Below are positions 7,033-16,803 of a stretch of 64,000 bases of DNA, piece after piece. The first letter of the stretch is position 1. The number at the start of each line of letters is the position of its first letter. The notes under the pieces were generated by a model. That model did no database searches. It had not been told where the DNA came from and worked only from the letters and a program-made list of their open reading frames with translations. Source of the stretch: Thalassotalea litorea (lineage in GTDB: Bacteria > Pseudomonadota > Gammaproteobacteria > Enterobacterales > Alteromonadaceae); NCBI RefSeq assembly GCF_005843925.1, contig NZ_VCBC01000007.1:1-64000 (forward strand), read 5' to 3'. The position numbers and the translations under genes were made by a program.

Positions 7033-8487
7033 CTATTCGTTGTCTTTGACAAAGCCAACGGACATTGCCGCAAAGAGCATAGAGACCCCGGCAAGGATAA
7101 TGATGTAGATCGCCTGATTGTCGAATACGGCACTCAATATCCAGCCCGAAAATATGCCTGACACGATTTGTGGCGCTGCGATGGTGAAGTTAAATATTCC
7201 CATGTACACGCCGGTTTTACTCACCGGAAGTGAGCCTGCAAGTATTGCATAAGGCATGGCGAGAATTGCCGCCCAGGAAATACCGATGCCTAACATAGGT
7301 AGTAACAGATAAACCGCATCTTGTGGCACTTCGACTTGAGTAATCAGTAGGTTTACTTCTACCGGATTCGATGGCCCTAATAGGGTAAACGAAAAATACC
7401 CAAGCGCCCCCGCCAGTAGCGACAGAGAATATACTAATTTGCGACCAAACTTATCCGCAAATTTTGCTAAAAATACCGAAAATATTGCCGCAAATAATGA
7501 GTAAGCCGCGAAAATAATACCTACCCAATCACCCGCCGCACCTTTGGCATCAAGCACAGATTGCGGCACTGATCCGACGGAATCGATATACGCGGGATCA
7601 AACCAATGAGCTTCGACTCCCCATATATGCTGGGTAATCGCAGGCATGGAATATACCCACATAATAAATAAAGCAAACCATGAGAAAAACTGCACGATGG
7701 CAAGCTGGCGCATGGTATCTGGCATTGTTTTCATCAAGCCAAAGAAGTTACGAAGACTTTGCGCAATAGTCGTTTTCTTCTGATGTTCCGCAGTAATTGC
7801 TGCCGCATCTTCGCCACGGTGGGCGTAATATTCCTCAGGAGGATATTCTTTGGTGCGAATAAACGTCCACAGGACGGAACCAAGCAATACTGTCGCGCCA
7901 ATATAAAATGCCCAGGTAACAGATGGCGCAACTTCGCCGGCAGCTGCGGTGTTTTCCAGGCCCACGACATTCGTTAGCACGAACGGTAAAATAGAGCCGA
8001 CAACTGCGCCAATATTGATCAATAAAGATTGCACCGAATAACCAATGTTGCGTTGTGAGGCTGGCACCATATCTGAGACCAGCGAGCGAAACGGTTGAAA
8101 GCTGACATTAAACGATGCGTCCATAAATGCCAAAATCATCGCACCAAATAGCATAGGTGCCATAAATGCCACAAATAACGGGGCATTGGGCATTAAGATC
8201 ATACCAAGTGCCGCCAGTATAGCGCCAGCCAGAATGTATGGCTTACGACGACCAAAGCGACCCCAGCTACGGTCAGAGGCAGAGCCCACGATAGGTTGGA
8301 CAATTAAGCCCATAATTGGCGCAACCAACCAAAACAGCGAAAGAGAATGTAAATCGGCACCTAAGTCCGAAAGGATGCGACTTACATTGGCATTTTGTAG
8401 GGCAAAACCAAATTGCACCCCTAAAAATCCGAAACTTACGTTCCAGATTTGCCAAAACGATAATTGTGGCTTTTGTTTCATTGTCAT
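7033..8487 (-). CDS. MFS sugar transporter (GPH/SLC45-like)
   Basis: A 484-residue inner-membrane transporter with about twelve helices. FGFLGVQFGFALQNANVSRIL in helix 1 and the loop SDRSWGRFGRRKPYILAG after helix 2 are typical of the sugar carriers found in maltose and alpha-glucan loci. It would import maltose or short glucans produced by the glycosidases encoded next to it. ATG 8487 is the longest start; the second ATG (8481) has aagaag seven bases upstream and may be the true one. It lies downstream of GH97 on the same strand (57-bp gap) and is the last gene of that arm; its stop codon touches the MITE-like element. Confidence 0.85.
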   Translation of the reverse strand: MTMKQKPQLSFWQIWNVSFGFLGVQFGFALQNANVSRILSDLGADLHSLSLFWLVAPIMGLIVQPIVGSASDRSWGRFGRRKPYILAGAILAALGMILMPNAPLFVAFMAPMLFGAMILAFMDASFNVSFQPFRSLVSDMVPASQRNIGYSVQSLLINIGAVVGSILPFVLTNVVGLENTAAAGEVAPSVTWAFYIGATVLLGSVLWTFIRTKEYPPEEYYAHRGEDAAAITAEHQKKTTIAQSLRNFFGLMKTMPDTMRQLAIVQFFSWFALFIMWVYSMPAITQHIWGVEAHWFDPAYIDSVGSVPQSVLDAKGAAGDWVGIIFAAYSLFAAIFSVFLAKFADKFGRKLVYSLSLLAGALGYFSFTLLGPSNPVEVNLLITQVEVPQDAVYLLLPMLGIGISWAAILAMPYAILAGSLPVSKTGVYMGIFNFTIAAPQIVSGIFSGWILSAVFDNQAIYIIILAGVSMLFAAMSVGFVKDNE

Positions 8488-8544
8488 ACTTCTTTAATAC
8501 GGCGCAAGCGCCATCCCCAAATTTTAAACCCTGACCAGCAGGCT

Positions 8545-10602
8545 CTATTGAGCCTGCAAACGAATCGCGAAACCGCCACTGTTTGCCATAGTAAGTTTTA
8601 ATGTATCTTTAGCAGTAACCAATTTTTCTTCGATGGTGATCTCTGCCGGATTATCGACCCAGTTGGTATCTTCTGAATCGCGGTAAATCTGTGCTCGGTA
8701 TTTTACGCCAGGCTGCAAGAAGGTCAAAGCGACACTAACATCACGGGCATCTTCATCGGTAAGTCCACCGATAAACCAGTCATTACTATCTCGCTGCTGA
8801 CGGGCAAAAATAACAAAATCACCAACTTCGCCATCCAAGGCAATGCTTTTTTCCCAATCGGTTGGTACATCCTGAATAAATTGAAATGCCGGTAAATTAG
8901 CTTGGTAATTACGAGGTAAATCCGCGGCCATTTGAATGGGACTGTAAAGCACTACATATAACGCTAACTGCTTCGCTAATGTGGTTTGTGGTCGGTTGGT
9001 ATCTGCACCCAGACCATTAAAGCTCATGTCAAAAATGCCCGGCGTAAAATCCATAGGCCCAGATAACATCCGCGTATAAGGTAAAATTGCCGCATGCTCA
9101 GGCGGATTCGGTGGATTACCCCAGGCATTAAATTCCTGGCCACGAGCACCTTCGCGGGAGATCCAATTCGGATAGGTGCGGCGTAATCCGGTATCTTTTA
9201 CCGGTTCATGGGTATTAATAGAAATTTTATATTTCGCCGCCATTTTGATGTTGTAAAGGTACTCGTTAACCATAAACTGGCCATCATGCCATTCTTTTCT
9301 GGCAACACCATTTTCATCAATGCGCTTAATATTGCCACCGTCGGCAACATAACCAGTTTTCACCTGCGCCACATTATGTTTTTGGTATAACGCAAAAGCA
9401 GCTTCCATCTGATTACGATAGTTGGTGACATTACCGGAAGTTTCATGGTGGCCAATCAGACGCACACCTTTGTCTTTAGCATATTTGTAGATTGCATCCA
9501 TATCAAAATCCGGATAGCTTTCGGTAAAACTAAACACATCGCCATTAAAAAACCAGTTACCGTCCCAGCCGATATTCCAACCTTCAACTAACACCCCATC
9601 GAATCCATATTGCGCTGCAAAATCCATGTAGCGTTTGACTTCATCGGTTGTGGCGCCATGTTTATCGCCACTGCCCCAGGTATTTTCATTGATATGCATG
9701 CCCCACCAAATACCGACGTATTTACCCGGTTCTACCCAGGCAACATCGCCAAGCTTATTCGGTTCATTCAAATTCAAAATAAGATGAGAATTTAACAAAC
9801 CCGTCGCATCGTCACTGATTTGTACGGTGCGCCATGGCGTATTAAATGCGCCCTGCTTCTTTACCAACACACCATCAGACCAGGGCGCTAAATCCGCTTT
9901 TAGAAACCCATGACGACGTTGATCCAGGCTCATTGCGGCATAATCGACAAGTGCGGCTTCATGAATGCTGACATGAACACCATTGGTTAATTTCATCGTA
10001 AATGGTGTATGGGCTCTGTCAACTTCACGTAATGTCGTGGTGTTATAAACATATTCATAGCGATTCCAACCTCGGGTTGGGATCCACCATGCGGTCGCAT
10101 CGGCATTTTTTTCCATCACAAATTCGGTTAACTCGTTAGTGATGTTTACTTGATTTAGACCTTTTTGCTCCGGCACTTCATAGCGAAAGCCGACACCATC
10201 GTTAAATACCCGAATCCGCAGACCATAGGTGTTTACCTTGTCGCGATCCGCCGAGAATGTAACGTTTAATTCATTATGGTGATCGACGATATTCTTACTT
10301 TCACCCCAAGGCTGCTCCCAGGTCGCATTGACCTGGTTGCGTGTGGTTGATTGAATCTCAAAGCCAGCTTCGAAATAGTCGCTATCGCGAAATACCAACC
10401 CTAACGCGGATGGTTCGATAACTTCCTGGTCGTTAAAATCAATGCGGTATTTAGGGGTTTTATCATCGTCGCTGACCGTAAACGTAATGCGCCCATCCGG
10501 GGAGGTCACCTTAACTTCTTTAGCAACAACTGCAGCGCTAAGTGCACTTAAAATGGTCAGTAGATAACAAAAAGTCTTATTTAAACGAGTTAGCTTATTC
10601 AT
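8545..10602 (-). CDS. GH97 family alpha-glucosidase, SusB-like
   Basis: A 685-residue exported glycosidase with a signal peptide (cleavage after about residue 27, VVA-KE). An N-terminal beta-sandwich (to about 270), a TIM barrel (about 280-560) and a C-terminal beta-domain fit GH97. GHHETSG (E387), NTHEPVKDTG (E466) and REGARGQEFNAW (E490) correspond to the glutamates of inverting GH97 enzymes; the 24-residue spacing between E466 and E490 equals that of the base and acid in SusB. It should release glucose from the non-reducing ends of malto-oligosaccharides in the periplasm. It lies between pullulanase (16-bp gap) and the MFS transporter. Confidence 0.88.
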   Translation of the reverse strand: MNKLTRLNKTFCYLLTILSALSAAVVAKEVKVTSPDGRITFTVSDDDKTPKYRIDFNDQEVIEPSALGLVFRDSDYFEAGFEIQSTTRNQVNATWEQPWGESKNIVDHHNELNVTFSADRDKVNTYGLRIRVFNDGVGFRYEVPEQKGLNQVNITNELTEFVMEKNADATAWWIPTRGWNRYEYVYNTTTLREVDRAHTPFTMKLTNGVHVSIHEAALVDYAAMSLDQRRHGFLKADLAPWSDGVLVKKQGAFNTPWRTVQISDDATGLLNSHLILNLNEPNKLGDVAWVEPGKYVGIWWGMHINENTWGSGDKHGATTDEVKRYMDFAAQYGFDGVLVEGWNIGWDGNWFFNGDVFSFTESYPDFDMDAIYKYAKDKGVRLIGHHETSGNVTNYRNQMEAAFALYQKHNVAQVKTGYVADGGNIKRIDENGVARKEWHDGQFMVNEYLYNIKMAAKYKISINTHEPVKDTGLRRTYPNWISREGARGQEFNAWGNPPNPPEHAAILPYTRMLSGPMDFTPGIFDMSFNGLGADTNRPQTTLAKQLALYVVLYSPIQMAADLPRNYQANLPAFQFIQDVPTDWEKSIALDGEVGDFVIFARQQRDSNDWFIGGLTDEDARDVSVALTFLQPGVKYRAQIYRDSEDTNWVDNPAEITIEEKLVTAKDTLKLTMANSGGFAIRLQAQ

Positions 10603-10618
10603 TCGCTATCCTTATTTG

Positions 10619-13531
10619 TTAACGCACGAAAACCGCAACGGTTAACTTGCCAATCTCAAAGCCAGAATCTGTTACCCGGCTTGCGTTAATGATTTGATCA
10701 TCACTTTGTTGTTGAATTGGATGAAGTTGCCAGCCTTGCACATCCCCATACGTAAAGTGCGTCGCTGCGGCATTATTGTTAAATACCACGAATATTTCAT
10801 TGAACTGAGCATCAAGTTCAGGCGCATCCACAATTGTATCGCTTAGCTTCATGGCAATGATACCACCTTGCTGCTGCGGTCCGGTATTTTCAAAAGACAC
10901 CCGCGCATTAATGTCTTTAGCGCTGGTTAGTCGAAACAGCGGTGACGACATGCGAATGCTTAAGTATTCGATAAACCTTTGTTTCGTCCAGCGAATATGC
11001 TCAACAGAAACCGAGTCACGGCCTTCATTGTTATTTAACAATTTGCCGATCAGCTGCCAGTTCTGCTGATCTTTTTCAGCCGGTGGTAAGCCAACATTGT
11101 AGTTGTTACTTTGCATGGCAAAATCTACCTGATTGAACCAATCACCATAATCATAACTGTCGCGTAAAAAGGCTTTTGAACGCAATAATTCCGACCCCAT
11201 ATGAATAAATGGGATCCCCTGGGCCAGCAATGGATAGGTAAGTGACAACATCTGAACTCTTGCCCTGTCTTCAGTAGCCATATCATAGGGGAGGCGGTAT
11301 TGATTATTGTCCCACAATGTTTGGTTATCGTGCTTGGATACATAATTAATGGTATCTGCCGGATCTAAAGCATACCCGGTTGGCTGATCGCCATACGGGA
11401 TGTCTCTACCCCGCACCTTTTCCCCGGCGCTATTGATGAGCTCAAATGTCGCCAGGTTACCAGCAAGACCTACGCGTATTTGGTCCATGGCAATTCGGTA
11501 TTGCTGTAACTTTTCTGATGCCATTTCACTGGCGTGGGTAGCTAGTTCATTGTCATAGCTACCTAAGCCATTGCCAACGCCCTGGGCTTTACGAATATCA
11601 TCGCCAACCGCATTAAAGGCACCACCGCGCACCGCATCCCTTAAACGATCACTAAAGGTGCCAATCTCAGAGCCGGCAAGCTCAAGCTGGCTCGCCTGAA
11701 TAAAACGCTGATTATTGGCCACCTCGCCAAAATTCCAACCTTCGCCGTAAAAATAGGTATCCGGATCCACGTCCTGAACCGCTTTTCTTGCTTCGAGCAT
11801 TAAATCTTTCGGTTGATGCGCCATCAAATCAAAGCGGAAGCCATCGATTTTGTAATCCCGCGCCCAAACAATAAGCGAGTCCACCATCAATTTGGCCATC
11901 ATCTCGCGTTCAGTTGCAGTGTTGTCACAACACGTGGATTGTTCAATGGCACCGCTAATGGGGTTCAATCGCTGATAGTAATTAGGAACAATTTTATCGA
12001 GAACCGATGTCGCAGCTAATCCGGCTTTATGGGTATGGTTATAAACCACATCCATAATCACCCGAAATCCCATATTGTGCAGGCTTTGCACCATTTCTCT
12101 AAATTCGATAATGCGAGCGACACCCATTGGGTCAGTTGCATAACTGCCTTCGGGTACGGTGTAATGAAACGGGTCATAGCCCCAGTTATAATCATCGATA
12201 TCACGCCATTGACTCACCGCATGCTGTGCTTGCCCGGTTTTGGGGTCGAACGATTGCAGTACTGAGACCAGGCTATCCTGCATTTGCGCTGGATCAAGTT
12301 TGTTTTCACCGGCACACCAGCCGTGCTGGGGTTTTAATCCACATAATTTTGCCACCGTATCGGATAAAGACACTCTTTTCTCGGGATCTTCATTGACCGT
12401 ACCGATATCAAATGCCGGCAGTAGATGAATGTTATTCAAACCCGCTTGCCTTAGCTGCTTAAGATGACGAATACCATCACTGTCTGTTTCACTAAAGGCT
12501 TTATATTTACCGGCAAATTCGGGGCTACTCAACCGTGCATCATGGGCAGAGAAATCTCGAATATGGGTTTCATAAAAGACATTATCTTCCACTTGCGCAA
12601 CGGCTGGGATTTGGTGGCCCTGCCATTCAGGTGGTTGAGTTTTGGCGCTATCAAGATTGACGAGTTGAGAGTACTCACTATTGGTAGATAGCGACAGCGA
12701 ATATGGATCCGTTGTGGTAATCGTAACGGACGTACTTGCATCCGGATGATAAATATTTAATTCATACTGGTAATAATATTCTTCATAATCGCCGGCAATT
12801 CGCCCTGACCAGATACCAGTATTGGGATCTTCACGAAGCGTTAATTTTTCTGAATTTTTCTCGACACCAGGTTCTTGATAAAGCGCTACCGTGACAGATT
12901 GCGCGGTCGGCGCCCATAAAGAAAACTGACTAAAACGCTTGCCATTTTCCTCGAGCGTAACCCCACCAAATTGTTGATATTCATCGGCATCATTGTGGCC
13001 TTGGGTATACAAAACGTCTAAGAGGTTGCCGTACTGCACTGCAGTGGCAAAGGTAATCTGTTGCTTTTGGTCCACGCTTATCAGGTAAAGAGGGCCTTTA
13101 AGCAGAGCTTTGATATCCGCCAATGACATATCCAATGCAAACGATAATTGATTATCAAACTGGGCAAGATGAGGATAGACTTTTGGCCAGTCCGCTGTGC
13201 TGTCTTGGTCTGCTAAGTGGATCATATGGGTATCCGCGACAACCACTTTTTCATCACGGCTAATTGTTACTAAATACAGATTGAGTGGTAACGATTGTGC
13301 TTTGTCATCGACCACTAAAATATGATCTTGTGATAACCAATGCGCTTGGGCCGATTGGCTCGCCTGGCGTATCTGATCTGCGGAAACATTATCGATGATA
13401 ACACTCGCGCTGTTATTGTTGTTCGGCGGTTCCGATTGGCAGCCAACAAGCATCGCTACTGAAAGTGAAGTAATCAGGGCAACATAGGTTCTCAGGTTTT
13501 TTATAAGCCATAATGCAGGGGCGTTAATCAT
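10619..13531 (-). CDS. pulA: Pullulanase-type alpha-1,6-glucosidase, lipoprotein
   Basis: A 970-residue protein with a lipoprotein signal (SVAMLVGC, lipobox cysteine near residue 30), an N-terminal carbohydrate-binding and CBM48-like region (RFSQFSLWAPTAQSVTVALY near 200) and a GH13 barrel. Catalytic residues are visible: nucleophile D568 in DGFRFDLM, acid/base E597 in FYGEGWNFGE, and D735 in VSKHDNQT; VIMDVVYNHTH is region I. It debranches pullulan or alpha-glucans at the cell surface or in the periplasm. ATG 13531 with ggaaaa upstream was preferred to the 13564 ATG because the lipoprotein signal follows directly. It is the first gene of the leftward arm and starts 120 bp from the nearest operator site. 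Confidence 0.9.
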   Translation of the reverse strand: MINAPALWLIKNLRTYVALITSLSVAMLVGCQSEPPNNNNSASVIIDNVSADQIRQASQSAQAHWLSQDHILVVDDKAQSLPLNLYLVTISRDEKVVVADTHMIHLADQDSTADWPKVYPHLAQFDNQLSFALDMSLADIKALLKGPLYLISVDQKQQITFATAVQYGNLLDVLYTQGHNDADEYQQFGGVTLEENGKRFSQFSLWAPTAQSVTVALYQEPGVEKNSEKLTLREDPNTGIWSGRIAGDYEEYYYQYELNIYHPDASTSVTITTTDPYSLSLSTNSEYSQLVNLDSAKTQPPEWQGHQIPAVAQVEDNVFYETHIRDFSAHDARLSSPEFAGKYKAFSETDSDGIRHLKQLRQAGLNNIHLLPAFDIGTVNEDPEKRVSLSDTVAKLCGLKPQHGWCAGENKLDPAQMQDSLVSVLQSFDPKTGQAQHAVSQWRDIDDYNWGYDPFHYTVPEGSYATDPMGVARIIEFREMVQSLHNMGFRVIMDVVYNHTHKAGLAATSVLDKIVPNYYQRLNPISGAIEQSTCCDNTATEREMMAKLMVDSLIVWARDYKIDGFRFDLMAHQPKDLMLEARKAVQDVDPDTYFYGEGWNFGEVANNQRFIQASQLELAGSEIGTFSDRLRDAVRGGAFNAVGDDIRKAQGVGNGLGSYDNELATHASEMASEKLQQYRIAMDQIRVGLAGNLATFELINSAGEKVRGRDIPYGDQPTGYALDPADTINYVSKHDNQTLWDNNQYRLPYDMATEDRARVQMLSLTYPLLAQGIPFIHMGSELLRSKAFLRDSYDYGDWFNQVDFAMQSNNYNVGLPPAEKDQQNWQLIGKLLNNNEGRDSVSVEHIRWTKQRFIEYLSIRMSSPLFRLTSAKDINARVSFENTGPQQQGGIIAMKLSDTIVDAPELDAQFNEIFVVFNNNAAATHFTYGDVQGWQLHPIQQQSDDQIINASRVTDSGFEIGKLTVAVFVR

Positions 13532-13648
13532 AAATTTTCCGTACCAATATCGGGTTATAAGCATGTCGATAAAATACTGTTTAAATCCAAAGTTATGGAC
13601 CTAGCTTTGAGTTTCGCTAGGATGCTCCAAGCAATTTGAATTAGCAAA

Positions 13649-13662
13649 TGCATACGTATTCA
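13649..13662. promoter_or_regulatory. LacI-type operator (pullulanase side)
   Basis: TGCATACGTATTCA, a near-palindrome centred on ACGT, the exact reverse complement of the site at 13783-13796. Central-CG sites of this type are characteristic of LacI-family repressors. It lies about 118 bp upstream of the pullulanase start. The 13532-13937 gap between the divergent arms contains these two sites, A/T-rich promoter sequence, and nothing else I recognise. Confidence 0.7.
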
Positions 13663-13782
13663 GGCAATGGTAAAGGCATCCATACCTTGCAATATTCAAC
13701 CAATAACCTATTGTTTCAAATGGCTTTTGATGGCTATTTGTTAACCGTCAGTAAAAGTTGTTAAACCTGCACGCTGCTTTTA

Positions 13783-13796
13783 TGAATACGTATGCA
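13783..13796. promoter_or_regulatory. LacI-type operator (TonB receptor side)
   Basis: TGAATACGTATGCA, identical in reverse orientation to the first operator, with centres 134 bp apart. It lies about 140 bp upstream of the TonB-dependent receptor start. Two identical sites flanking a divergent promoter region suggest coordinated repression, possibly through DNA looping. Confidence 0.7.
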
Positions 13797-13937
13797 AGGA
13801 ATTCTTTTATTCGACCAGTGCCATTACCATAGTCAGAATACGCGAAAATCGGGTGATTTTTGCACAGAAAACACAGATAACTTAATCAGGATGATTAAGA
13901 CAATAATGATGCATGGATGTATACGGGGAGAAACAAC

Positions 13938-16700
13938 ATGTTAAATTTTAAGCCGAACAAGGTGGCGTTGGCGCTGGTATCTACCGGCCTGATGGCAATG
14001 AGTTCAGTGTCTTCTGCTGCTGAAGAAGCGGTAGCGGAACAAGAAGTTGAAGTTATTGAAGTCACGGGTATCCGTGGTAGTCTTCAAAAAGCACAAGCTA
14101 TCAAAATGAGCACCAACTCAATCGTTGAAGTGCTCTCTGCTGAAGATATCGGTAAGTTACCAGATACCTCAGTTGCCGAATCTCTTTCTCGTTTACCAGG
14201 CCTTTCTGGTGAGCGCCGTAACGGTCGTACCAGTGGTTTGTCAGTACGTGGTTTTAACGAAAACTACGTTGGAACATCATTGAACGGTCGTGAATTATTA
14301 GGTATGGGTGACAACCGTGGTGTTGAATATGACTTATACCCTACCGAAATCGTTTCAAACATTATTGTTTACAAAACACCTGAAGCTGGTCTGGTAAGTC
14401 AAGGTATCGGTGGTACTATCGATTTACAAACCGTTAGTCCATTAAATGCTGACTCTACATTCACTATCAATGCTGACTACGAGCAAAATGCTGAAGATGC
14501 AGCCAACCCAGACTATGACAACAATGGTCATCGTTTATCTTTCAACTGGGTTGATCAATTCGCTGACGACACTTTAGGTCTTGCCCTAACCGTAGCGACC
14601 CAGGAAACTCCGCGTCAGGAGCAACAATTCCGCGCATGGGGTTATGCAGATTCCGACGATGGAAAAATTCTTGGTGGTCACGATTCATTTGTACGCTCAG
14701 CAATGCTTGAGCGTGATTCTATAGCTGCAATCGTTGAATGGGCACCTACAGACAACTTAATCCTACAACTTGATGCACTTTATATTGATTTTAAAGAAAG
14801 TGATGTCCGACGTGGTCTTGAAGAAGGCGGCCCGGAATGGGGCGGTGCAAATTATACCGTAACTGAAGTTGAAGACGGACTTGTTACTTCCGGTTACTGG
14901 GATGGTTTCCATTCGGTTATTCGAAATGATGCCCGCAGCCAAGAAGCGGATTTAACTACGTTCGGTTTAAACGTTGAATATTCTTTAACTGATAATTGGA
15001 CGTTGGAAGCTGACGTTTCAACTGGTGATGTTGAAAAATCTCTTTTTGACGTAGAAAGTTACTCAGGTGTTGGCCGTGCAGGCATGCCTGATCGTCCAAC
15101 TGCAGCACGTTCATGGGAAATGACGTCTACTGGCGTAATGTATTCAGATCACCCAACTCTTCCAGGTGTTGATTACACTGACGAAAGTCTAATCCGCCTT
15201 GCAGGCCCTCAGGCTTGGGGTGCTCCAATCATCGGTGGTGATGCCCAGGACGGTTTCGTTAACCGCCCAGAATTTGAAGAAAGTCTAGACAGTATCCGTT
15301 TGTCTGTAAACGGTGTGGTTGAATGGGGTCCTATCTCAGCTGTTGAAGCGGGTATCATGTACTCAGATCGCAGCAAATCAAAACTTAATGAAGGTGATTA
15401 CCTAACGGCACCATCTTATCCTAATGACGCACCAATTCCTGAAGTTTTAGGTGTTGCAGATTTAAGCTTCATCGGTATCAATGGCGTTCTGGCTTATGAC
15501 TCTTTAGGTCTATTCAAATCAGGTTATTACACAGCAACTGAAGCTTCATTGGTTCAAAACGACCGTTTAGGTGATACTTACACAGTCGATGAAGAAATCA
15601 CGACTCTTTACGGTAAGCTTGATATTGAAACTGAATTTGCAGGCATCTATGTAAACGGTAACTTTGGTGTTCAGGTTATCGACGTAGATCAGTCATCTAC
15701 CGGTTTCTCAACCACAACGGAAGAAGGTACTGGTAATACTCTGGCAACTGCAGTTTCTGGCAATGACAGCTACACAGACGTTCTTCCAACGTTAAACTTA
15801 AGCTTCGAAATTGCTGAGAATCAGTTTATCCGTACTGCTATCGGTAAAGTACAATCTCGTCCACGTATGGATCAGATGAAGCCTAACAACCAGTTTGGTT
15901 TTTCGTTCAACCAAAACCAAGTAGAAAGCACAGACCCAGAAAATGGTCCGTGGAGCGGAAGTGCTGGTAACCCAACACTTAAACCTTTGGAAGCAAACCA
16001 GTTTGATCTTTCTTATGAAAACTACTTTGCCGATGATGGTTACTTTGCTGCAGCCTTCTTCTATAAAGATCTGACCAACTGGCACCGTTCAGGTAACGTG
16101 TTAACGGACTTCTCAGAAGAATATATCCCTGGTTACCATCAGGTAACGGATCCGGATACTGGCGAAATCATTACACCACAAACGTTTGAAGGTTTTGTAA
16201 GCACAACGACTGACGGTTTCGAAGGGTTCGTACGTGGTTACGAACTCCAGGCTAGCTTGCCATTCCACCTTTTCGCAGACGCCCTAGATGGTTTCGGTGT
16301 TGTAGGTAGCGCAACTTTCCTAGACGGAGCATTGGATGACGGTGGTCGTATTCCTGGTCTTTCAGAAGAAAGCTATTCATTTACTGCTTACTATGAAAAT
16401 AGCGGTTTTGAAATTCGTCTCTCTGGAACAAAGCGTGATGAATTCTTAACGGAAGCTCGCGGTTTGAGCTTAATGCTACAAGAATTTGAAAGCCTAGGCG
16501 GTGAGCTTTGGGATGCACAAATTGGTTATGACTTCAGCGAATCAGGCATCGATTCTCTTGATGGCCTTCGTGTCACCTTCAAGGTTCAGAACCTTACTGA
16601 AGAAGACGACATTCAGGCGGATGCAGCAGATTCTCGTTTCGTTACCTTGTATCAGTACTACGGTGCTAACTACTTACTTGGTATCAACTACGAGTTCTAA
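13938..16700 (+). CDS. TonB-dependent outer-membrane receptor (probable alpha-glucan importer)
   Basis: A 920-residue receptor with a signal peptide (cleavage near SSA-AEE), a plug domain (EVTGIRGSLQKAQ, LPDTSVAESLSRLPGLSGER, LSVRGFNENY) and a large beta-barrel ending in YYGANYLLGINYEF with the terminal phenylalanine. The VTGIRGSL start of the plug is typical of the Caulobacter/Xanthomonas-type TonB receptors that take up sugars. ATG 13938 has ggggag upstream; the longer frame from 13917 adds seven implausible residues. It leads the rightward arm and is followed by a strong terminator, so the halogenase genes downstream are read through at reduced level or have their own promoter. Confidence 0.9.
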   Translation: MLNFKPNKVALALVSTGLMAMSSVSSAAEEAVAEQEVEVIEVTGIRGSLQKAQAIKMSTNSIVEVLSAEDIGKLPDTSVAESLSRLPGLSGERRNGRTSGLSVRGFNENYVGTSLNGRELLGMGDNRGVEYDLYPTEIVSNIIVYKTPEAGLVSQGIGGTIDLQTVSPLNADSTFTINADYEQNAEDAANPDYDNNGHRLSFNWVDQFADDTLGLALTVATQETPRQEQQFRAWGYADSDDGKILGGHDSFVRSAMLERDSIAAIVEWAPTDNLILQLDALYIDFKESDVRRGLEEGGPEWGGANYTVTEVEDGLVTSGYWDGFHSVIRNDARSQEADLTTFGLNVEYSLTDNWTLEADVSTGDVEKSLFDVESYSGVGRAGMPDRPTAARSWEMTSTGVMYSDHPTLPGVDYTDESLIRLAGPQAWGAPIIGGDAQDGFVNRPEFEESLDSIRLSVNGVVEWGPISAVEAGIMYSDRSKSKLNEGDYLTAPSYPNDAPIPEVLGVADLSFIGINGVLAYDSLGLFKSGYYTATEASLVQNDRLGDTYTVDEEITTLYGKLDIETEFAGIYVNGNFGVQVIDVDQSSTGFSTTTEEGTGNTLATAVSGNDSYTDVLPTLNLSFEIAENQFIRTAIGKVQSRPRMDQMKPNNQFGFSFNQNQVESTDPENGPWSGSAGNPTLKPLEANQFDLSYENYFADDGYFAAAFFYKDLTNWHRSGNVLTDFSEEYIPGYHQVTDPDTGEIITPQTFEGFVSTTTDGFEGFVRGYELQASLPFHLFADALDGFGVVGSATFLDGALDDGGRIPGLSEESYSFTAYYENSGFEIRLSGTKRDEFLTEARGLSLMLQEFESLGGELWDAQIGYDFSESGIDSLDGLRVTFKVQNLTEEDDIQADAADSRFVTLYQYYGANYLLGINYEF

Positions 16701-16720
16701 GATACTCTGAACAACTCGAA

Positions 16721-16756
16721 AAACCTGTTAGGATAAGTTCTAACAGGTTTTTTTTT
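16721..16756 (+). terminator. Intrinsic terminator after the TonB receptor gene
   Basis: An 11-bp stem (aaacctgttag, 16721-16731, with ctaacaggttt, 16740-16750), 8-nt loop and a run of nine T at 16748-16756. It lies 21 bp after the receptor stop codon. Confidence 0.92.
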
Positions 16757-16803
16757 ACCCAACCTTTTATTTCCAATAAAGAGGTTTGTGAAGGTTTCTG
16801 GCT

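Noticed and set aside
8501-8512. Small hairpin ggcg-caag-cgcc between GH97 and the MFS gene
   Set aside because: The stem is only four pairs and no T-tract follows; not a convincing terminator or attenuator.
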